From an uncultured Ruminococcus sp. (GTDB lineage Bacteria > Bacillota > Clostridia > Oscillospirales > Acutalibacteraceae), in the NCBI GenBank assembly GCA_905234305.1, contig CAJOHT010000002.1, positions 1 to 22,391 on the forward strand: 22,391 nt of DNA, read 5' to 3'. The position numbers and the translations under genes were made by a program. Positions within the stretch are counted from its first letter, which is position 1, and each line of letters starts with the position of its first letter. The notes under the pieces were generated by a model that saw nothing but the letters and a program-made list of their open reading frames with translations, was not told the DNA's origin and searched no databases. Shown piece by piece: positions 14,959 through 22,391 of the stretch.

Positions 14959-16266
14959 ATGGAAAATTTTAATGATACCTGGAAAGTAATATGTGATTAC
15001 TGTAAAAGACAGATGACGGATATTGCCTATAATACGTGGATAAGTAAAATTGAGCCCGTTGGTTTAGATTTTGATAAGAAAAAGGCTGTTCTTTCCGTTC
15101 CTAACGATTTTCATAAACAGACTTTAGAGCGCTGCTATAAACTCCTTTTGGAAGAAGCATTTAAAGCAGTATTCGATACCGATATAAAAGTTGAGTTTTC
15201 TGTTTTAAAGGATGACGTTAAAGAAGAAATAAAAGAAAATAATAATGATAATCGTTACGAATATACCTTCGATACCTTTATCGTAGGAAATTCCAATAAA
15301 TTCGCCCATGCCGCGTGTCTTGCGGTAGCTCAGAATCCTTCCAAGGCTTATAATCCTCTTTTTCTTTACGGTAATTCAGGACTTGGAAAGACCCATCTTC
15401 TTAACGCTATCGGAAATGAGATAAAGAAGAACGATTCATCAAAATCTATTTGCTACGTTAAGGGTGATGATTTTACCAACGAGCTTATTGAGTCACTCCA
15501 TCGAGCCAATATGTCCGAATTCAGACAAAAATACCGTTATGCCGACGTACTTCTGGTTGACGACGTTCAGTTTATCGGCGGTAAAGAAAGTACGCAGGAA
15601 GAATTTTTCCATACCTTTGAAACTCTTTATCTAGATAAAAAACAGATAATTCTTACATCCGACCGTCCTCCAAAGGAAATAAAAACTCTTGACGATCGTT
15701 TAAGAGGTAGATTTGAGATGGGACTCATAGCCGATATTCAGCCGCCCGATATTGAAACGCGTATAGCTATAATTAAACGCAAAGCTGAAATTATGGATAT
15801 AGATATTCCTAACGATGTATGCGAATATATTGCCAATAATGTTAAAAGCAATATAAGACAGCTTGAGGGTACAGTACAGAAAATAAAAGCTAAAAATAAT
15901 CTTGACGGAGAGAAACCTTCAATAAAATCCGTTCAGAATATTATAGCCGATATTCTTAATAATGATGTTCCGCCCGAAATAACTGTCGAAAAAATAGTAG
16001 AAGAGGTTGCTCGTACTTTTAATGTTTCAGCAGATGAACTAAGAAGCGCTAAAAACAGAAGCGCCTATATAAGCGGACCCCGCCAGGTAGCTATTTATAT
16101 AATTAATGAGCTTACTACCTTGACTCAGGAAAGCATAGGAAAAGAATTTGGCGGAAGAGATCATTCTACTATTAAATATGCTATTGATACTACCGCGAAA
16201 AAAATGAAAAAGGATTCTAAACTGCGCTCCATAGTAGACGATATAATTAAAAACTGCAGTGCTTAA
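14959..16266 (+). CDS. dnaA: Chromosomal replication initiator protein DnaA
   Basis: AAA+ ATPase that binds origin DnaA boxes and opens the duplex. 435 residues, slightly short because the domain II linker is only about 17 residues (84-100). Domain I (1-83) begins MENFNDTWKVICDYCK. Domain III has Walker A GNSGLGKT (138-145), Walker B LLVDDV (198-203) and the arginine-rich RLRGRFEMG (248-255). Domain IV has the signature GGRDHSTIKYA at 398-408, where Ser replaces the more common Thr after DH; this helix reads DnaA box bases. A PRQ motif (374-376) is retained. The start is supported by GAAAGGGA a few bases upstream. Its own promoter lies at 14859-14887. Confidence 0.98.
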   Translation: MENFNDTWKVICDYCKRQMTDIAYNTWISKIEPVGLDFDKKKAVLSVPNDFHKQTLERCYKLLLEEAFKAVFDTDIKVEFSVLKDDVKEEIKENNNDNRYEYTFDTFIVGNSNKFAHAACLAVAQNPSKAYNPLFLYGNSGLGKTHLLNAIGNEIKKNDSSKSICYVKGDDFTNELIESLHRANMSEFRQKYRYADVLLVDDVQFIGGKESTQEEFFHTFETLYLDKKQIILTSDRPPKEIKTLDDRLRGRFEMGLIADIQPPDIETRIAIIKRKAEIMDIDIPNDVCEYIANNVKSNIRQLEGTVQKIKAKNNLDGEKPSIKSVQNIIADILNNDVPPEITVEKIVEEVARTFNVSADELRSAKNRSAYISGPRQVAIYIINELTTLTQESIGKEFGGRDHSTIKYAIDTTAKKMKKDSKLRSIVDDIIKNCSA

Positions 16267-16268
16267 TC

Positions 16269-16433
16269 TTTTAACAAATATTTCAACATTTAACAAACAT
16301 CTTTTAACACTCTGTTGAAAACATTAATTAAAACAATTATTTATCAACAATATTAACATTCCTCATCTAAAACTAAAACCCAGATTTTTCCAGATTTTAT
16401 CGAACATTTAAAATTTTCCAACATTTTAACACA
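16269..16433. promoter_or_regulatory. Cluster of variant DnaA boxes (about TTWTYAACA)
   Basis: Copies aligned on AACA: TTTTAACAA (16269), TTTCAACAT (16281), TTTAACAAA (16289), TTTTAACAC (16302), reverse-strand TTTTCAACA (16321-16313), TTATCAACA (16341, 8 of 9 to TTATCCACA), TATTAACAT (16351), TTTCCAACA (16415) and TTTTAACAC (16424). Position 6 is A instead of the canonical C in nearly all. Assignment as DnaA sites is inferred from location and from the nearest canonical match. Confidence 0.55.
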
Positions 16434-16435
16434 CA

Positions 16436-16517
16436 CTACTACTACTACTAAAAATTATATAATAATTATTTATAAAAATACATTTCAAAAAACTTTTTAT
16501 TATATTTTATAAACTAA
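16436..16517. promoter_or_regulatory. DnaA-trio and AT-rich duplex unwinding element
   Basis: CTA repeated five times (16436-16450) follows a box-like TTTAACACA (16425-16433) by two bases. A tract of almost pure A and T (16451-16515) comes next. In Bacillus a CTA-type trio beside DnaA boxes lets DnaA polymerise on one strand and open the adjacent AT-rich DNA. The polarity here is the same as in Bacillus. The five perfect trios are unusually regular. Confidence 0.8.
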
Positions 16518-16569
16518 GATGTTAAAATTTCAAATCAATAACGGTAAGTTAAATATAGGGTTGGATAAA

Positions 16570-16671
16570 TTGATAAGGAATAGAAGTAAAATAGGAACGA
16601 GGAACATTATCTATAAAATCAAGTTTAAATTTGAAAATTAAACTTTTATAAATTATAAATATTTCTTCTCG
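16570..16671 (+). ncRNA. Putative structured leader RNA, copy A, upstream of dnaN
   Basis: Homologous to 19405-19506 and of identical length (102 nt). In the first 60 positions 49 are identical without a gap, including GGAATAGAA and AACGAGGAAC. Stem P1 is TTGATAA (16570-16576) with TTATAAA (16653-16659), one mismatch. Stem P2 is AAGTTTAA (16621-16628) with TTAAACTT (16638-16645), perfect. ACGAG (16597-16601) can pair with CTCGT (16668-16672), crossing P1 as a pseudoknot just upstream of the dnaN ribosome site AGGAGGT. I do not recognise it as a named RNA family; regulation is inferred. Confidence 0.5.
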
Positions 16672-16692
16672 TACTAAAACAGGAGGTAAAAA

Positions 16693-17796
16693 ATGAAGAT
16701 TAACGTAATGAGAACGGATTTAGCAGAAGCGGTTTCAATTGTATCGAGAGCTGTTTCAAGTAAAGCGACTATACCCGCGCTCGAGGGTATTCTAATAAAA
16801 GCGTATGGATCCAAGCTGAATATATCAGGATATGATCTTGAAATTGGAATTAATACAAATATAGATGCATCAATTTCAGAGCAGGGAGAAATCGTAGTAA
16901 GCGCTAAATATTTCTCGGAGATTGTAAGAAAACTTCCCGAAGAGGTTGTATGTATAGAAACTGACGACAGAATGATAACTTATATTACAAGCGGTCATGC
17001 GGAATATCAGATCGTAGGAATGAATTCTGCTGAATATCCCGATTTACCGGCGTTTGAGGAAAATGAAGGTTTTGAGATAAAGAGCGAAATTTTGAGAGAA
17101 ATGATTCGTCAAACAGTTTACGCAGTATCCGATAATAACGCTAAGCCTATATATACAGGTTCTTTATTTGAGCTTGAAAATAAGGTATTTAAAATTGTAG
17201 CAATAGATGGATATAGAATGGCAATCCGTCAGGAAGCTGTCGACAGCGAGGTAAGTTCTCAGTTTGTTGTTCCAGGAAAAACTCAGCAGGAAGTATTAAA
17301 GATTATCGGCGGTGATGATGAAAACGTATATATCAGCGTCGGTAAAAGAAATATTATGTTTAAAATAGGGGAGTACAGCGTAGTATCTAGACTTATTGAG
17401 GGAACTTTCCTTGATTATAACAGTACGATCCCTAAGACCAGTAAAACTGAGTTAAAAGTAAATACAAGACTTTTTATCAACGCTGTCGATCGTATGTCGC
17501 TTTTAAACGGCGATAAGCTGCAAAGTCCCGTAAGATGTTATTTCTCCTCGGAAGAAATCAGACTTTCCTGCTCTACTTCTATAGGTAAGGCGAATGATGT
17601 TATTTCTGTTCCTGTCAGCGGCGATGAAGTGGAAATTGGTTTTAATAACAGATATTTGCTCGACGCTTTACGTAATGTTGACGCTGACGAGGTGAAGATA
17701 ACTCTTAACGGCGGATTATCTCCAATGATTATCAGACCTGTTTCAGGAGACAGCTTTGTAAGTCTTGTTGTTCCTATGAGGTTGGCTAATGTCTAA
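16693..17796 (+). CDS. dnaN: DNA polymerase III sliding clamp, beta subunit
   Basis: Ring-shaped dimeric processivity clamp that holds replicative polymerase on DNA and binds many repair partners. 367 residues in three clamp repeats, normal length. It opens [21 protein letters not shown], keeps the family blocks [11 protein letters not shown] and [10 protein letters not shown], and ends VPMRLANV, the usual VxPMRL hydrophobic-pocket tail. The ribosome site AGGAGGT (16682-16688) is nearly perfect. A 426-base gap separates it from dnaA: origin first, then a putative RNA leader. The stop overlaps the start of yaaA by eight bases, which couples the pair. Confidence 0.98.
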   Translation: MKINVMRTDLAEAVSIVSRAVSSKATIPALEGILIKAYGSKLNISGYDLEIGINTNIDASISEQGEIVVSAKYFSEIVRKLPEEVVCIETDDRMITYITSGHAEYQIVGMNSAEYPDLPAFEENEGFEIKSEILREMIRQTVYAVSDNNAKPIYTGSLFELENKVFKIVAIDGYRMAIRQEAVDSEVSSQFVVPGKTQQEVLKIIGGDDENVYISVGKRNIMFKIGEYSVVSRLIEGTFLDYNSTIPKTSKTELKVNTRLFINAVDRMSLLNGDKLQSPVRCYFSSEEIRLSCSTSIGKANDVISVPVSGDEVEIGFNNRYLLDALRNVDADEVKITLNGGLSPMIIRPVSGDSFVSLVVPMRLANV

Positions 17797-18007
17797 GGAA
17801 AAAATAAAAATAAACGGCGAGTATATTAAACTTCAGGATTTGCTTAAATTCTCGGGTCTTTGTATGACGGGAGGCCACGCTAAGATCGTTATTCAAAACG
17901 GCGAGGTAAAAGTTAATAATGAAGTATGCACAATGCGCGGAAAAAAGATAAGAGATAAAGATATAGTAGAATATGACGGAAAACAACTGGAAGTTTTATT
18001 GATATAG
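17789..18007 (+). CDS. yaaA: S4-domain RNA-binding protein YaaA (RlbA)
   Basis: 72 residues, an almost bare S4 RNA-binding domain: [39 protein letters not shown] and [11 protein letters not shown] are the S4 core. The Bacillus homologue is ribosome-associated and linked to large-subunit maturation. The conserved place between dnaN and recF supports orthology. The start overlaps the dnaN stop by eight bases and the stop is one base before recF. Confidence 0.93.
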   Translation: MSKEKIKINGEYIKLQDLLKFSGLCMTGGHAKIVIQNGEVKVNNEVCTMRGKKIRDKDIVEYDGKQLEVLLI

Positions 18008-18008
18008 T

Positions 18009-19106
18009 ATGTATGTAAAAAAATTACAGTTTAAAAACTACAGAAATCTTGTTGACGGAGAAATCGAACCCTGTGAAAAAATAAATGTAATTTTCGGAAA
18101 TAACGCTCAGGGAAAAACAAATATGATTGAAGCACTATGGTTATTTTGCGGAGGTCATAGCTTTAAGGGTTCAAAAGAAAATGAATTTATTAAATTCGGA
18201 GAAAAGTTCTCAAGAATAAAAGCCGAATTTTTCTCCCAAAATAGGGAACAGGAAGCGGAAATAATATTTAACGGCGGAAAGAAAGAAGTAATTATAAACG
18301 GCGTTAAGAAAAATTCATCAGCTTCCCTGATAGAAAAATTTAACGCGGTAGTTTTTTCTCCCGAAGATTTAACTCTTGTAAAAAGAGGTCCTTCTGCAAG
18401 AAGAAGATTTTTAGACAGCGCAATATGCAGAGAAAAATTAAGAAACGCCGTTGTACTTTCAAAATATAATCAGACTTTAAATCAAAGAAATGCTCTTTTA
18501 AAGGATATTTTCAGGCATCCCGAATTAAAAAGCACCTTATCAATATGGGATGAAACGCTGTGCCATCTCGGAGCGAAAATAATATTTCAAAGACTTTCTT
18601 ATATTAATAAACTCCAAAAAGACGCGGAGGAATATCATTTTGGAATATCGGATAATACTGAAAAATTAGAGGTTGTTTATTTCTCTAATTGTTCCGCAAA
18701 ATACGGCGACAGCGAGGAAGTAATATTCGATAAACTTTTTAAAAGTTTAAAGGACTCGAAAAAAGAAGATGAAAACAGCGGATTTACGAATATAGGACCG
18801 CACCGCGACGACTTTATTATAATAATAAACGGAAAAAAAGCGAAAATATTCGCTTCTCAAGGTCAGCAGCGCAGCGCGGTATTATCTTTAAAACTAGCTG
18901 AAGCAAAAGTATTGAGTGATTTAACCGAGGAAAAACCTGTTATTTTGCTGGACGATGTATTATCGGAGCTTGATAAAAAAAGAAGGGAATTTCTTCTTAA
19001 TAAGATAAGCGAGTACCAGGTTTTTATAACTACCTGCGAGATGAGTGGGGAAGAGGTATTAAAAAAAGGAAAAACTTTTTACGTAGAAGAAGGAAAGATA
19101 AGCTGA
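18009..19106 (+). CDS. recF: DNA replication and repair protein RecF
   Basis: SMC-like ATPase that, with RecO and RecR, loads RecA at single-strand gaps. 365 residues, normal length. Walker A is GNNAQGKT (30-37). The ABC-type signature is SQGQQRSAVLSLKLAEAK and Walker B LLDDVLSELD near the C-terminus. KNYRNL near the start and NIGPHRDDF are further family marks. The gene starts one base after yaaA. Its TGA shares the A with the ATG of remB. It belongs to the dnaN-yaaA-recF-remB unit. Confidence 0.97.
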   Translation: MYVKKLQFKNYRNLVDGEIEPCEKINVIFGNNAQGKTNMIEALWLFCGGHSFKGSKENEFIKFGEKFSRIKAEFFSQNREQEAEIIFNGGKKEVIINGVKKNSSASLIEKFNAVVFSPEDLTLVKRGPSARRRFLDSAICREKLRNAVVLSKYNQTLNQRNALLKDIFRHPELKSTLSIWDETLCHLGAKIIFQRLSYINKLQKDAEEYHFGISDNTEKLEVVYFSNCSAKYGDSEEVIFDKLFKSLKDSKKEDENSGFTNIGPHRDDFIIIINGKKAKIFASQGQQRSAVLSLKLAEAKVLSDLTEEKPVILLDDVLSELDKKRREFLLNKISEYQVFITTCEMSGEEVLKKGKTFYVEEGKIS

Positions 19107-19354
19107 TGTATCTGCATTTAGGAGAAAAAACCGTAGTTCAAACCGAGAGCATCGTTGGAATTTTTGATATGGATAACAGTACGATTTCTAAACATACGAG
19201 AAATTTTCTATCAAACTGCGAAAAAAACGGGGAAGTAGTAAACGTTAGTTATGAGCTTCCTAAGTCTTTTATAGTATGTATCGAAGATAATAAAAGGAAA
19301 GTATATATCAGCCAGATTGCCGCGGCAACGCTTTATAAAAGAATTAAAAATTAA
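19106..19354 (+). CDS. remB: Extracellular matrix regulator RemB (DUF370, YaaB)
   Basis: 82-residue DUF370 protein, recognisable from MYLHLGEKTVVQTESIVGIFD and the PKSFIV and YISQIAAATLYKRIK blocks. It resembles RemB/YaaB, which follows recF in Bacillus; the paralogue RemA is a ring-forming DNA-binding activator of matrix and osmoprotection genes. The function of RemB itself is poorly known. It overlaps recF by one base (TGATG). After the stop comes AT-rich sequence with tandem TTAAGAATTAAGAATT and no clear terminator. Confidence 0.92.
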   Translation: MYLHLGEKTVVQTESIVGIFDMDNSTISKHTRNFLSNCEKNGEVVNVSYELPKSFIVCIEDNKRKVYISQIAAATLYKRIKN

Positions 19355-19404
19355 GAATTAAGAATTTTAAAATTTTGGATTATAGATAATAATAGGAAAA
19401 TAAT

Positions 19405-19506
19405 TTGATAGGGAATAGAATTTAAATAGAAACGAGGAACTTTATCAATTAATTTGAGTTTAAGGTCGGGAAAATTAAATTTGTTCACTATCAAACTTTC
19501 TGCTCG
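19405..19506 (+). ncRNA. Putative structured leader RNA, copy B, upstream of zinc-ribbon genes and gyrB
   Basis: Homologue of 16570-16671, 102 nt in both. P1 is TTGATAG (19405-19411) with CTATCAA (19488-19494), fully paired; its G-C end replaces the A-T of copy A, a compensatory change. P2 is GAGTTTAA (19456-19463) with TTAAATTT (19475-19482), intact through two G-U wobbles. CGAG (19433-19436) can pair with CTCG (19503-19506), whose last G is the first base of the ribosome site GGAGG. Pairing would therefore touch translation initiation directly. Unknown family; a protein-bound DNA element is the alternative. Confidence 0.5.
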
Positions 19507-19515
19507 GAGGAAAAA

Positions 19516-20226
19516 ATGGGAAAAAAATGTCCATATTGCGGGAGAAGAATTTCATATTTTACAACTTTTCATGAGAAAAAAAGAGGTATACATACCTGTA
19601 CCCGCTGTAAAAAAGAAAGCAAAATAAAAACCGACTTCAGACTTATTGTAGCATTTATAGCCGTAGTTTTGGTAGTGCTTATGTTTATGGTATTATGGAG
19701 CGGATCGGGAAATTATAATAATTTTATCGGCGTAATAATAACCGCGGTAATACTTTTGGTTTTCTATTTAACAACACCGTTGTTCATAAGATTCGTTCCG
19801 CTGAAAAAATACAGAGAAAATGATACTGTCCGCGAAGAATTTGAATATGAATACGAACCAGCACCCGATATTGACGACGAAACCTTTAATAACGGATTTA
19901 CATTTAACCGTGATATTTTTGACGAGATAAAAGAAAGAAGACATTCAACAATCGCGCGGAATAATGCGGAAAATCTAGAAAATATAGAGCATACTAAAGT
20001 TGCCGAAAAAAAATACGTACCGATAATAAAAGACGTAACCGAGGCGCATGCTTCTTCCTCTGAAGAGCCGTTAAAAAAAGTAAAAAATACCGCGTCGTAT
20101 AGTTATTCTGATTATGAAAGCAAGGATAATTTTGATGACGAACCGCGTATTTATCGAAAACAAACTCCGAAGAAAAAAACAGAGCGTCCTGACGGGACAA
20201 AATATACGGCTAACAGGAAGTTTTAA
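19516..20226 (+). CDS. Membrane zinc-ribbon protein, long form
   Basis: 236 residues; function unknown. The N-terminal zinc ribbon has Cys5/Cys8 and Cys28/Cys31 (CPYC, 19 residues, CTRC), similar to the CxxC-about20-CxxC membrane zinc-ribbon proteins of Firmicutes. Two hydrophobic helices follow (about 44-63 and 70-93). A long charged, low-complexity cytoplasmic tail (95-236) ends in basic residues (QTPKKKTERPDG). The start has an excellent site, GGAGG (19506-19510). A paralogous shorter protein follows two bases later and gyrB 21 bases after that, so all three are probably co-transcribed behind the leader at 19405. Acidic and basic blocks in the tail suggest protein or nucleic-acid contact, but that is speculation. 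Confidence 0.8.
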   Translation: MGKKCPYCGRRISYFTTFHEKKRGIHTCTRCKKESKIKTDFRLIVAFIAVVLVVLMFMVLWSGSGNYNNFIGVIITAVILLVFYLTTPLFIRFVPLKKYRENDTVREEFEYEYEPAPDIDDETFNNGFTFNRDIFDEIKERRHSTIARNNAENLENIEHTKVAEKKYVPIIKDVTEAHASSSEEPLKKVKNTASYSYSDYESKDNFDDEPRIYRKQTPKKKTERPDGTKYTANRKF

Positions 20227-20228
20227 TT

Positions 20229-20633
20229 ATGTTCAGACTACCGATATGTCCGTATTGTCATACGATTTTCAGATACGGTGATGTAAAAAATAATAAAGAA
20301 AACATTATAGAATGTTATCACTGTAAGAATGAATTTAAAAAGGGAAGAATAAAGGGTTATATTATATTAGGATTGATTATAACGGCGCTTGCTGTAACTC
20401 TTAATATAATAATCTTAAACTTAACCGCGAGTTTTGTCACCTCAATTATTCCTATTATGATTGTAAGCATAGTGGCTGTTATATTATTTATGATATTAAC
20501 TCCGTTTTTTACCGAATATAAGAGGATGGAAAATAACGAAATAAAAGAAATCCCGTCGGTAAATATTGCGGAACAAACTAATATAAAGCAGAAAAGATCA
20601 GTAAAAACAAGAAACAGAAAAACGAATAAGTAA
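20229..20633 (+). CDS. Membrane zinc-ribbon protein, short form
   Basis: 134 residues; function unknown. Zinc ribbon Cys7/Cys10 and Cys29/Cys32 (CPYC, 18 residues, CYHC), two transmembrane helices (about 43-64 and 70-92), then a short basic tail (KQKRSVKTRNRKTNK). Same plan as the preceding gene but without the long tail, so the two look like paralogues from a tandem duplication. It starts two bases after its neighbour with GGAAG overlapping that gene's end. gyrB begins 21 bases later with no terminator between. Confidence 0.8.
   Translation: MFRLPICPYCHTIFRYGDVKNNKENIIECYHCKNEFKKGRIKGYIILGLIITALAVTLNIIILNLTASFVTSIIPIMIVSIVAVILFMILTPFFTEYKRMENNEIKEIPSVNIAEQTNIKQKRSVKTRNRKTNK

Positions 20634-22391
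<1,758 letters not shown>

Larger units (their letters stand above)
16267..16517. other. Replication origin (oriC), dnaA-dnaN gap
   Basis: A 251-base AT-rich segment directly after dnaA. By hand count the plus strand has only 5 G against about 42 C. It contains a cluster of DnaA-box-like motifs on its left, a DnaA-trio and an AT-only tract on its right. Order (boxes, trio, AT-rich DNA) matches the basal unwinding arrangement described for Bacillus subtilis. No perfect TTATCCACA was found. Origin location is strongly supported by gene order and the trio. Confidence 0.85.

Noticed and set aside
16602..16606. GGAAC blocks in the two leader elements as ECF sigma -35 boxes
   Set aside because: No shared -10 sequence follows at the right distance in both copies, whereas conservation spans about 100 bases and fits paired stems better.

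Overview
The window is the chromosomal replication-origin region of a low-to-moderate G+C Gram-positive anaerobe. It carries the Firmicutes order rpmH-dnaA-dnaN-yaaA-recF-remB-gyrB, with the rnpA-yidD-yidC-jag-mnmE-mnmG-rsmG-noc series running away from the origin on the other strand. Protein details (YidC without a lipoprotein signal, a short-linker DnaA, the [14 protein letters not shown] form of GyrB) suggest a clostridium of the Ruminococcaceae/Oscillospirales type. That placement is an inference from remembered families, not from a search.

Layout. (1) 1-1652: 3' part of the helicase gene pcrA, then a terminator. (2) 1757-5129: a promoter and three co-directional genes (SPFH/zinc-ribbon, double zinc-ribbon with C-terminal membrane anchor, TPM-domain membrane protein) matching the Bacillus YdjI/YdjG/YdjH membrane-stress module, without pspA. 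(3) 5130-7066: an accessory island. It has GC-rich 112-bp repeats, one split by a 275-bp MITE-like element with perfect 19-bp terminal inverted repeats and a TAA target duplication. An orphan four-helix membrane protein gene follows. Last comes a strong promoter driving exact-period 132-bp repeats whose central hairpins differ in sequence but keep their pairing. (4) 7067-14628, minus strand: noc-like parB gene, rsmG, mnmG (with a perfect parS inside), mnmE, jag, yidC, yidD, rnpA, rpmH. (5) 14629-16692: divergent rpmH/dnaA promoters, dnaA, and a bipartite origin. The dnaA-dnaN gap is almost G-free on the plus strand. It has a cluster of variant DnaA boxes (about TTWTYAACA), a five-unit DnaA-trio and an AT-rich unwinding tract. 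(6) 16693-22391, plus strand: dnaN-yaaA-recF-remB, then two membrane zinc-ribbon genes and gyrB (cut by the window end).

The most interesting observation is a pair of homologous leader elements of identical length (102 nt). One lies upstream of dnaN (16570-16671) and one upstream of the zinc-ribbon/gyrB genes (19405-19506). They share a conserved core and two stems with compensatory or wobble-compatible changes. A CGAG/CTCG pairing ends upstream of, or at, the ribosome binding site. This looks like an undescribed cis-regulatory RNA (or less likely a protein-binding DNA element) that could co-regulate the sliding-clamp and gyrase operons.

How the genes work together: dnaA and the origin elements start replication. 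dnaN, recF, gyrB and pcrA serve replication and repair. noc and parS link the origin to nucleoid organisation and division. The minus-strand genes make ribosomal protein L34, RNase P protein, membrane insertion factors, the KhpB RNA-binding protein, and tRNA/rRNA modification enzymes.
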